64,000 bases of DNA from Catellatospora sp. KI3. GTDB lineage: Bacteria > Actinomycetota > Actinomycetes > Mycobacteriales > Micromonosporaceae. The DNA lies in contig NZ_JASAMB010000001.1 in the NCBI RefSeq assembly GCF_029948125.1, forward strand, positions 372,001 through 436,000, written 5' to 3'. The position numbers and the translations under genes were made by a program. The notes under the pieces are model-generated. The model was not told the DNA's origin. It searched no databases and saw nothing but the letters and a program-made list of their open reading frames with translations. Positions 37,870-45,116 of this stretch are shown piece after piece. Each line of letters opens with the position of its first letter. Position 1 is the stretch's first letter.

Positions 37870-38135
37870 GGTGCCAGCCCAACTGCGCCGCCGAGATCCC
37901 GGCGGATGTCGTCGCCATGCTCGGCCTGTACCGGTCGGCTCCGCACCCGTCGCCGGCCGCACCCGGGCGACGCTCTCACGCTGTCGCGTCGGGTGCTGGG
38001 AGCGGACCGGGTCGCCGCCGAGCCGATCGCCGCGACATCGGCTCACCGAGCTGTGCGACGAGATGCCGCTGGCCTTGCGGATTGCTGAAGCAAAGCTTGC
38101 CGGCCCGCCCGCGTGGCCGGATCGCCGCCTTCAAC
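37870..38135 (+). pseudogene. Decayed fragment of an AfsR/SARP-type regulator (NB-ARC part)
   Basis: Pieces in the right order but in different frames: PAQL then AEIPADV after a 1-base shift (near 37873), RVLGADRVAAEP (37990-38025), and LTELCDEMPLALRIAEAKLAG followed by PPAWPDRRL (38042-38127). In intact NB-ARC regulators these are the linker before the P-loop and the segments around the GxP motif; the P-loop region between the first two is deleted. Compare IVPRQLPVGCAAFVGR in the intact protein at 45117. No open frame links them, so it is not functional. Confidence 0.5.
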
Positions 38136-38152
38136 GTGGCGGTCTCCGGACT

Positions 38153-38656
38153 TCAAGCGCAGTCGGTGGGCTGCGGAGAGCACACTCTCAGGCCGTGCGG
38201 CGCCGTGGCGCGATACTCGCGGCCCTCGGTTTCGTAGACCAGGTCATACGACGGCATGGTCCAGCGGCCCTGCTTCACGACCTCCACCATGAACATCACC
38301 TGATACCAGGTGTTGGCTCGCAGCGTGGCCCCGTCGACCGGCGTGAAGGTGTCGCCCGCCTGGTTGGGCGGAGGGAATCCGGTCGCGAGGCCTGAGGTCT
38401 CCTGCACGTCGGTCAGGTCCACCACGTAGATCGCCTTCACGACGAGCCCATCGGGCGGATCAGCGATGACGTCGACGAGCCGGATCGGGCTGTCCGTCGG
38501 GTTGCGGATCTTCGAGCTGCCGAACGACAGGACACTGCCGACGTCCCAGCTCCCGTATGACGTCGTGCGGTCCTGCCCCGTCATGAGCGGACCGTCGGTG
38601 GCGAGCATCTGGCAGCCCGCGATCCACAGGATGACGGCGGCCAGGGCCGCCGCCAT
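38153..38656 (-). CDS. Small lipoprotein, unknown function
   Basis: 167 aa from the ATG at 38656, 13 bp after the preceding stop. Signal AAALAAVILWIAGC ends in a lipobox (IAGC), so it is probably membrane-anchored outside the cell. The mature part is beta-rich with one more Cys pair near the end (RVCSPQPTDCA). A longer frame start at 38719 would overlap the upstream gene by about 50 bp and is less likely. Forms a two-gene unit with the secreted protein upstream. Confidence 0.75.
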   Translation of the reverse strand: MAAALAAVILWIAGCQMLATDGPLMTGQDRTTSYGSWDVGSVLSFGSSKIRNPTDSPIRLVDVIADPPDGLVVKAIYVVDLTDVQETSGLATGFPPPNQAGDTFTPVDGATLRANTWYQVMFMVEVVKQGRWTMPSYDLVYETEGREYRATAPHGLRVCSPQPTDCA

Positions 38657-38669
38657 CGTCGATCTCAGC

Positions 38670-39938
38670 CTAGTAGGTGTAGATGACACTGGCGTAGGCC
38701 GGATACGCGTTTCCGCCACAGATGTAAATCCAGTTCCGCTTTGCCTCCCACGTCATGTCGACGCGGCTGGAATAGCCGCTCGTCACACCGAGATTGACGA
38801 AGGGGAAGCTGACGCCGATGCCGAACTTGGCAGCTCGTGCCGAGTTCTTCGTGAACCCTTGGCCGATCTGATATCTCTCCCGGTAGTTTATCTGCGGCGA
38901 ATCGTTGCAGTCGTACTGCGACACGTCGTGGTTAGTCTGGATTCCGCTGCCCTCCCACCTGCTGGCCTTGACGAAGGAGTCACCGGCGTAGTCGCAGAAT
39001 CCGACTCCCGCGTCTGCCAGATAACCGTGGTCGTAACGGAAGTTCGTCGAGATGTACTTGCCGTAGTTCGTGCTGACGTTCCCGAATATCGAGCTGCCGT
39101 AGGACGTGCCTATGTGCGCAGTGCCGCCGATCGACCAGCTGCTGCCGCTGTAATTGACGCCGATCTCCACATCACTGTCGGCGGTGCCGCCGTAGTCCCA
39201 GCGCGAGTCGGCGTCTGCGGTGTTGTGGAACTCCAGCACGTTCGTGTACTTGTAGTCGTAGTACTGATGCACGTACAGGCAGCTGGACAGTGATGCGGCG
39301 ACGGTGTTCGCGTCGTGCTTCCGTTCGAGCAGCCTTGGGTTCGTGCCGTACTTCTCCTGCCCGGTCGACACGTCCTTGGCGAAGACGGTCCGGTGCACAT
39401 CCTTCGGCGACATGCCCGGCCGCTCGTCCCCGTGGTCGACCCACCTGCGCCCGTCCCAGCGCCGGGAGACGCCTTCGAGGAGGTAGTGCGCGCCGTGCGA
39501 CGTGGCGGCCAGGAAATTGACCCAGCCGTCGTTGCGAGCCGCGTCGTCCAGCATCGCCGTGCTCGGTGCGGCCCCGATCGCGTATCGCCCGTCCCGGTCG
39601 GCCAGCGCCGCGCCCACCGCGGTCAGCGATCGCGGCTCGCCGGGTTTGACGCCCCTGGGATCGCCCTCGTCGTAGGCATCGGACGGCCACCACATCAGCT
39701 CGACGTAGGCACCCCCGAGCTTCTTCACGCTCGAAAGCGTCGAGGGATCCATGTTCCTGCTGATGGTCTGGTAGCTGGCGGTGGCGCTGACCACCTGACC
39801 GGTGATGACGACGTCGTCCACCCCGGCGGCGCCGCTCGCCGCGGGAATGCCGACGAGCAGTCCGGCGGCCATCGTCAGGCCGGTCAGGCTGCTGAGACCG
39901 TATCGTCGCTGCGGCGCTAGCATGTTCCTTGTTCTCAC
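38670..39938 (-). CDS. Large secreted protein, unknown function
   Basis: 422 aa. GTG start 5 nt from GAGGAG. Sec signal peptide (SLTGLTMAAGLLVGIPAASGAAG). The mature part is rich in Tyr, Ser, Gly and Asp, strongly beta-like, with Cys residues in SSCLYVHQYYDYKY, VGFCDYAG, QYDCNDSP and YICGG. No recognised catalytic motif. It may be a surface or spore-associated protein. Co-transcribed with the lipoprotein gene after a 13-bp gap. Confidence 0.8.
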   Translation of the reverse strand: MRTRNMLAPQRRYGLSSLTGLTMAAGLLVGIPAASGAAGVDDVVITGQVVSATASYQTISRNMDPSTLSSVKKLGGAYVELMWWPSDAYDEGDPRGVKPGEPRSLTAVGAALADRDGRYAIGAAPSTAMLDDAARNDGWVNFLAATSHGAHYLLEGVSRRWDGRRWVDHGDERPGMSPKDVHRTVFAKDVSTGQEKYGTNPRLLERKHDANTVAASLSSCLYVHQYYDYKYTNVLEFHNTADADSRWDYGGTADSDVEIGVNYSGSSWSIGGTAHIGTSYGSSIFGNVSTNYGKYISTNFRYDHGYLADAGVGFCDYAGDSFVKASRWEGSGIQTNHDVSQYDCNDSPQINYRERYQIGQGFTKNSARAAKFGIGVSFPFVNLGVTSGYSSRVDMTWEAKRNWIYICGGNAYPAYASVIYTY

Positions 39939-40719
39939 CTGTTCTCCTCTGACGGGGCATTAGTGGGAACACGCTGCCCGCGGTTGCACCCGCGGGCCGC
40001 CCCCATTCAGCGACCGTAACCGACCGGCGCTCGCGCTCCATACCGTTTGATCAGCGCAGAAATCACAACGTTTCCAGATCGCTACCCTGAGTGAAGAGTG
40101 TCCACAAACATCGACTTTGACAAATACTCCAGTCGTGCATCGATCGCCGCGCCCAAATCAGAAGCAGGTCACTGTATGTAAGTATAACGATTTTATAACG
40201 TAATGTGACTGGTAAACCACAGGTCCTGACCATGGCCGCCGCAGGAGGAGCCTGCCCAGGCAGGCCGCCGCGACAGCAGGCCAACGCATCGCCCGCCATA
40301 CAGTCGACTAAGTCTATCCGATCAATGATGTGATTCGAAATTTCGCCGCACGCCGACCCCGCGCCCCTGGGTCCCGTCTCGCGGATCATGTCCGTCGGGT
40401 ACGGCGTGTAGCCAGTCCAAGGCCCGCGGTACGCGGCGCAGTCGAAGTTCGATGGTGCCCAGAAAAGACCAGTTCAATAGATAGATGCTGATTTACTGTC
40501 GGGCTCGGGCGATGGCGACCGACTCATCGCACGACGGTGCCACCGCCCGAAACCTCTGCCGAAATCCGTCGTTGAGTCGATATCAGCCGATCTTGGAATC
40601 GGGTTGAAGGCCACCGAGGAAATGCGCGCATGGTTATTGATTGCGCAGGCGCTGGAGAAGCCGAATCCCGTTTCTGCCGTCGGTGACATGCCACTTCACC
40701 GGAAGAGGGGATCACGACA
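39939..40719. other. 781-bp gene-poor region of lower GC
   Basis: No ORF with coding-type codon use. The stretch 40040-40200 is distinctly AT-richer than the rest of the window (for example TATAACGATTTTATAACGTAATG) and may hold promoters or be foreign or decayed DNA. The right end supplies the ribosome binding site of the 40720 gene. Confidence 0.5.
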
Positions 40720-41271
40720 TTGTCTCGTCAAGACACGACTGCGCTGAAACAGAACATCTCTTACAACGGCTCCGCACCGACCTACGCCGAGGCCCGGCGC
40801 ATCAGTGCGCTGACGGCCACGACCGTCACGCTGAAGGTCGTGCCACTCGATCCGCCGCAGGACGTGCCGTCTGGGCTGGAGGGCTGTCGGCCGGTGCTGC
40901 AGTACGGCGGCTCGGACGGCAAGTCGGGCCGGCCCGGGCAGATCCTGTGGGTAAGGGACGCGGATATCGTCGATGACATGCCGGCCGCCGCGGAGGACAC
41001 CGCAGGGCGACAGGTACACGAGTACCGGCTTCGCCCGGAAGCGACGATCGTCGTCGAGTCGCTTGTCCGCGTCAAGGCCTCCGCACTCGGCAACAACAAT
41101 CTCGTTCTCGTCCCGATCAGCTCCCCGGACGGCGGAGTCTTCCGTGAGGCCGCGGTCTCCGGGGTCTATCTCGGCCAGACCTGCTCTGGCGGTGTCACCT
41201 ACGACCGGTACAAGTGTGTTGACGAGACCGGCTTCGAGTACGAGGTCCAGGTCGCTGTGGGCAGCTGCTGA
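40720..41271 (+). CDS. Hypothetical protein
   Basis: 183 aa, TTG start with AGAGGGG about 9 nt upstream. No signal peptide, no membrane helix and no recognised motif. Features seen: a polar N-terminus (RQDTTALKQNISYNGSAPTYAEARR), strand-rich middle, and cysteines in EGCRP, QTCSGG, YKCVDE and at the final residue. It has coding-type GC3 and is followed by a terminator, which supports a real gene. Confidence 0.65.
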   Translation: MSRQDTTALKQNISYNGSAPTYAEARRISALTATTVTLKVVPLDPPQDVPSGLEGCRPVLQYGGSDGKSGRPGQILWVRDADIVDDMPAAAEDTAGRQVHEYRLRPEATIVVESLVRVKASALGNNNLVLVPISSPDGGVFREAAVSGVYLGQTCSGGVTYDRYKCVDETGFEYEVQVAVGSC

Positions 41272-41434
41272 CCGAGCGGACTCCCTGCATAGCCGACTGC
41301 CCGCACCCTTTCCGCCGCGAGAAGCCGCCGACCTGGCCCACCCAGGCCGGCGGCTTCTCGCGATTCCTGGGGCCGACGCCATGAGGTGCACAGGCCGACC
41401 TGATCCATGCCTCAGACTTCAGTCTCGCGTCATC
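41272..41434. other. Spacer holding a terminator
   Basis: Non-coding DNA between the 40720 gene and the EamA remnant; the only structure seen is the hairpin 41316-41362. The remainder up to 41815 is covered by the remnant and its flank. Confidence 0.5.
41316..41362 (+). terminator. Strong hairpin terminator
   Basis: A 15-bp perfect stem (41316-41330 with 41348-41362) about 45 bp beyond the stop of the hypothetical gene. Confidence 0.8.
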
Positions 41435-41700
41435 GATGTCGTCCGGGCGATGGCGTTCGCGACCAGCGCCGCGACGCGAGATGCCCCCAGACGGCCGCCT
41501 TCCGCGGAAATCGCAGGCCCTTGGCGAGCACGATCGGCGCCAGCACCGCGAACCCCGGCGCCAGACGTACGAAGACCAGCTGAACCGGGCTGAAGCCGCG
41601 CCGCCCGACCTTGATCCAAAGAAAACCGGATCCCTAGATCAACGCCAGGGTCAACAGCCGGACTGCACTGGCGCGAGGCAGCAGTAGATCCTCGCTTCGG
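41435..41700 (-). pseudogene. N-terminal remnant of an EamA/DMT family transporter
   Basis: Reading leftward, LLTLALI is followed by a TAG (41636-41634) where the family has Trp, then GSGFLWIKVGRRGFSPVQLV, VRLAPGFAVLAPIVLAKGLR and FPRKAAVWGHLAS, then a frameshift to VAALVANAI. This is the opening of an EamA permease (first two helices). The rest of the gene is absent; a hypothetical gene stands where the C-terminus should be. The in-frame stop, frameshift and truncation show decay. Confidence 0.65.
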
Positions 41701-41815
41701 CGATGGCGGTCCGCAAGCGCGCCTCACACCCGGCAGCAGCCGATGCGGAGGAATGGCCTTGCCCGGTGCGGTCCCGATCACTAGCGTCCACTGGTCGTCG
41801 ACACCGGGGGTACAC

Positions 41816-42415
41816 ATGACCGACCTTCCCACCAGACCCGTCGTGCTCGCGTCGAGGCTGATCCTCGCCCTGGCCGCGGTCGCCCTCACCGACCTCGCCG
41901 TCTCAGCGTTCAGCGCGGCCTGGATCGCCGACGAGGGCCCACGCTTCCTCGCCTCCCCGCTCGCGCGCGAGTTCTACGAGCCGGAGCTGCTGGTCGAGAA
42001 CGTCACCCGTAACCTGCACTGGCACGCCGTGACCGGCGCGGTCCTAGCGGCGGTCTTCGGTGCACTGGGCATCCTCGTACGCCGCGAGCAGACGACCTTC
42101 CGCAACCTCATCTGGGCGGGCGGCTTCGCGGCCGTCTACTGGCTGTCCTGCGGCGTCGGCGTGAGCACCGACTACGCGAGCCCCAAGGACAGTCTCGCCC
42201 CGCAGTGGTCGACCACCGACCTCGGCCTCATACCCCCGTGGTACACCGACCTGCGCAGCGTGCTGACCTCCGCCGAGCTGGCCCTGCTGCTCCTCGGCTG
42301 CCTGCAGCTGCTGCGGCACGGCGCCTGGGAGTACTACCGGAGGCAGACGTCCGAGGTCAGCCTGGGCGAGCTGTACCGCCGGCGGCAGGAGCGGCTGAAA
42401 CGGGAGCAGGCCTGA
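41816..42415 (+). CDS. Membrane protein, unknown function
   Basis: 199 aa. Four hydrophobic helices (LILALAAVALTDLAVSAFSAAW, HAVTGAVLAAVFGALGILV, IWAGGFAAVYWLSCGVGVS, LTSAELALLLLGCLQLL) and a basic cytoplasmic tail (ELYRRRQERLKREQA). No family recognised. Convergent with another small membrane protein gene. Confidence 0.75.
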   Translation: MTDLPTRPVVLASRLILALAAVALTDLAVSAFSAAWIADEGPRFLASPLAREFYEPELLVENVTRNLHWHAVTGAVLAAVFGALGILVRREQTTFRNLIWAGGFAAVYWLSCGVGVSTDYASPKDSLAPQWSTTDLGLIPPWYTDLRSVLTSAELALLLLGCLQLLRHGAWEYYRRQTSEVSLGELYRRRQERLKREQA

Positions 42416-42448
42416 CCCGCACGCCGCGGTCGAACCGGATCCGGCGGC

Positions 42449-42829
42449 TCACTCCCCTGCCGCCGCGCTCTGGCCTTGGGAACGCTCGTACTGCTCGGCG
42501 GTCGCCTGGCGTTGGGCCAGTACTGCCTGGTATTCGGACTGGCGGGGGTCCTCGGCCGCGGCGCGCGCCACGGCGAGTACGGCGGCCCGCTCCGGAGCAC
42601 CTGTCCGCCGCCAGATCTCGTGCTCCCGCAGGATCCATCCGAAGATCCCGGCCGCACACGTGATCAGGAACAGCGCGAACGAGAGGACGCTCAGCCACTG
42701 CAGGGCCGGTGCCAGCGCCTGCGAGTCGCGGTCGAGGTTCCCCGTCGCGACCAGCGCGAGAATGCCGGTGACCAGCGAACCGGCGGCGAGTCCGTACAGC
42801 CGGACCGTCTGGGTGGGGTGAGGCGCCAT
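42449..42829 (-). CDS. Small membrane protein, unknown function
   Basis: 126 aa from the ATG at 42829. Two membrane helices (LAAGSLVTGILALVATGNL and LSVLSFALFLITCAAGIFGWIL) and a Gln/Ala/Glu-rich helical tail (AVLAQRQATAEQYERSQGQS). Divergent from the TagF-like gene. Confidence 0.7.
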   Translation of the reverse strand: MAPHPTQTVRLYGLAAGSLVTGILALVATGNLDRDSQALAPALQWLSVLSFALFLITCAAGIFGWILREHEIWRRTGAPERAAVLAVARAAAEDPRQSEYQAVLAQRQATAEQYERSQGQSAAAGE

Positions 42830-42953
42830 CACAAGCACCGGAGCCTGCCACACCCGGTCCAGCTTCGCAGGGGCACCACCTGGAAAACCTGGCCTTCTCG
42901 CGTACGGCGACGAGCTGATACCTTCTGTTCACTCTGGTGCGTTAGGGGTCGGC

Positions 42954-44201
42954 ATGTCGGGGGTCAGTCCGTTGCGAAGCGTCCTTCCGAAGCTGCGCCG
43001 ACTGGTCCGCCAGGCGTTCCGCGCGGTCAAGTACCTCTGCTACCGGCTCTTCCTGCTGCTGCCGATCGACCCGTACCTGGCCGTCTACACGGCGTACTGG
43101 GGTCGGGGCTACCGGTGCAACCCGGCCGCGATCTACGAGAAGGCCCGGGACGTGGCGCCGCGTGTGCGCGGGGTCTGGGTCGTCACGAAGGAGGCGGCCG
43201 CGACGATGCCGCCCGACGTGTCGTACGTCGTGGAGGAGACGCTCCAGTACTTCTGGATCATGGCCCGGGGCGCCTTCTTCATCGGGAACGTCAACTTCGC
43301 CGACTACGTGGTCAAGCGGCGCGGCAGCGTGCACGTGCAGACCCACCACGGCACCCCGCTCAAGCTCATGGGCGTGGACAGTTTCGTGCACGCCGGCCGC
43401 AAGGGCGAGGGCGGCGACGAGCTGCTGCGCCGGGTGAGCCGCTGGGACTTCAGCATCGCCGCCAACCGGCACTCGACCGAGGCGTGGAGCACGGCCTACC
43501 CGGGGACCTTCGAGTCGCTCGAAGTGGGGTATCCGCGCAATGACATCCTGGTCAACGCCGCGCCCGAGCACGGCGAGCGGGTCCGCGCCGCGCTCGGCGT
43601 CGCGCCCGGCCAGCGGGTGCTCCTCTACACCCCGACCCACCGGGGCAGCACCGCCAACCGCTTCGCGGGCCACCTCGACGTCGCCGCCCTGGCCGAGGCG
43701 CTGGGCCCGGAGACCACGATCCTGCTGCGTACGCACTACTTCTACGAGCCTGCGGCCCAGCGGTCGGGCACCGGCTCCGCCCAGGTCGTCGACGTCACCG
43801 CGTACCCGGTGGTGGAGGACCTGTACCTGGCCGCCGACGTCCTGATCACCGACTACTCCTCGACGATGTTCGACTACGCGATCCTGGACCGGCCCATCGT
43901 CGTGTTCGCCTCGGACTGGGAGCAGTACCGCACCAAGCGGGGCGTGTACTTCGACGTCTTCGACCAGTCCCCCGGCGTCGTGGTGACCACCCAGGCCGAG
44001 CTGGTCGAGCGCTTCCTGGCCGGTACGGTCGACGACGAGGCGGCCCGGCGGGCCCGCACCTCGTTCCGCAACCGGTTCTGCGCGCTGGAGGACGGCCGCG
44101 CCAGCGAGCGGGTCGTGCGCCGGGTGCTGCTGGGCGAGCGGACCGCCCCCGCCGCGCAGCCCGTCCCGGCGGCCGTCGCACCGCTCGCCGCCCGGCGCTG
44201 A
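42954..44201 (+). CDS. CDP-glycerol glycerophosphotransferase family protein (TagF-like)
   Basis: 415 aa. Motifs of the Glyphos_transf family: QTHHGTPLK (residues 129-137), LLYTPTHRGS (223-232) and LITDYSSTMFDYAI (297-310), which hold the catalytic His and the donor phosphate-binding Ser residues. Family members polymerise glycerol-phosphate or similar units of teichoic-acid-like wall polymers from CDP-activated donors at the inner membrane face. No other wall-polymer genes lie beside it, but LCP (1) and epimerase (52808) genes occur in the window. AGGGG precedes the ATG. Confidence 0.88.
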   Translation: MSGVSPLRSVLPKLRRLVRQAFRAVKYLCYRLFLLLPIDPYLAVYTAYWGRGYRCNPAAIYEKARDVAPRVRGVWVVTKEAAATMPPDVSYVVEETLQYFWIMARGAFFIGNVNFADYVVKRRGSVHVQTHHGTPLKLMGVDSFVHAGRKGEGGDELLRRVSRWDFSIAANRHSTEAWSTAYPGTFESLEVGYPRNDILVNAAPEHGERVRAALGVAPGQRVLLYTPTHRGSTANRFAGHLDVAALAEALGPETTILLRTHYFYEPAAQRSGTGSAQVVDVTAYPVVEDLYLAADVLITDYSSTMFDYAILDRPIVVFASDWEQYRTKRGVYFDVFDQSPGVVVTTQAELVERFLAGTVDDEAARRARTSFRNRFCALEDGRASERVVRRVLLGERTAPAAQPVPAAVAPLAARR

Positions 44202-44207
44202 CCGGCG

Positions 44208-44552
44208 TCAGGTCCGCGGCGCGGCCGTGGCCATCAGCCGGTATGCCAACAGGGACAGCACGCCGGGAAGCACCCCGACCAGGCCGACTATGCCCGCGGC
44301 CAGCAGCGCGGGGGCGGCCCGGCGACCGCGCAGGAACCTGATCGTGCCCACCAGTGCGAGCACCCCCGAGATGAGCATGGCGGCGGCGAGCACGAAGCCG
44401 AGCGGCTCGGTGGTGGAGTCCACTAGCGTCTCCACACCGTCGACCACGTTCAGGACCTCGGTGCCGGTGGGGAAGCGCCCGATCGAGTAGAACGCGGTGA
44501 AGCTGGCGAGGAAGCCCAGGGTGATGGTCACCTTGCGGCGATCGAAGGTCAT
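44208..44552 (-). CDS. Small membrane protein, unknown function
   Basis: 114 aa with three hydrophobic helices (VTITLGFLASFTAFYSIG, LGFVLAAAMLISGVLALVGTI, ALLAAGIVGLVGVLPGVLSLL). The stop lies 7 bp from the convergent TagF-like gene. No family recognised. Confidence 0.7.
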   Translation of the reverse strand: MTFDRRKVTITLGFLASFTAFYSIGRFPTGTEVLNVVDGVETLVDSTTEPLGFVLAAAMLISGVLALVGTIRFLRGRRAAPALLAAGIVGLVGVLPGVLSLLAYRLMATAAPRT

Positions 44553-44584
44553 ACCCGTCGATGATGGCAGGGTGTGACAACCGT

Positions 44585-44640
44585 CTGGAATCCGCCGGGG
44601 CCCGCCCTCCGGTCGGAAGGCGGGCCCCGGCGGATTCCAG
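44585..44640 (-). terminator. Very stable 22-bp hairpin terminator
   Basis: Perfect 22-bp stem (44585-44606 with 44619-44640), 12-nt loop, only 5 bp beyond the stop of the SH3-like secreted gene. Confidence 0.85.
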
Positions 44641-44645
44641 GTGGA

Positions 44646-44990
44646 TCAGCAGCGGACGTAGCTGCCGTGGTCGTTCATGTGGTCGTCGAAGACCCAGCCG
44701 TACGTCTCCGTGCCGGCGATGCGCACGTGCGTCCAGGTGTTGCCGGACTCGTTGGTGACGAAGCAGTGGTAGTACAGCAGCACGCTGGCACCGACGGTCC
44801 GCACCGTGCCGCACGACTCGTGCGGGCCGCTGCGGATGGGCGAGGAGTCGAGCGTGTAGCCGGACTGATCGTCCTTGTTGGACCAGGAGTGGCTGCCGCA
44901 GTTGGCCGAGGCCGGTGCCGCCACCGAGGCGACCACACCAGCTGCCACCAGCGGAATCGTCGCCACGGCGGAGAGAAGTCGACGCTTCAT
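44646..44990 (-). CDS. Small secreted SH3-like domain protein
   Basis: 114 aa. Sec signal peptide cleaved near ASA-N (about residue 29). The mature protein of about 85 residues has the layout of a bacterial SH3 domain: PIRSGPHESCGTV, LLYYHCFVTNESGNTWTHVR and YGWVFDDHM, with four Cys (two likely disulfides) and a C-terminal Cys. Such domains bind wall peptides or act as small exported ligands. GGGAGG is well placed before the ATG. Divergent from a large SARP regulator, as is the secreted protein at 11072. Confidence 0.8.
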   Translation of the reverse strand: MKRRLLSAVATIPLVAAGVVASVAAPASANCGSHSWSNKDDQSGYTLDSSPIRSGPHESCGTVRTVGASVLLYYHCFVTNESGNTWTHVRIAGTETYGWVFDDHMNDHGSYVRC

Positions 44991-45116
44991 GGAACCTCCC
45001 GAGTTCGAGGACCGTCTCTGTCGCGATCGATGCTGCCGGTCGGCCGTGTGCGTAACATGTAGATATTCTTTGGTACTGCTGTATTGCCTGGTGATAAGCG
45101 ACTGCATGGGGGCTTG

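Noticed and set aside
40063-40389. A 108-codon minus-strand ORF in the low-GC stretch
   Set aside because: No ribosome binding site, mixed codon use without GC3 bias, and no motif.
44991-45116. SARP heptamer repeats at the second SARP locus
   Set aside because: The intergenic DNA was checked for 11-bp periodic heptamers like those at 11520; none was found.
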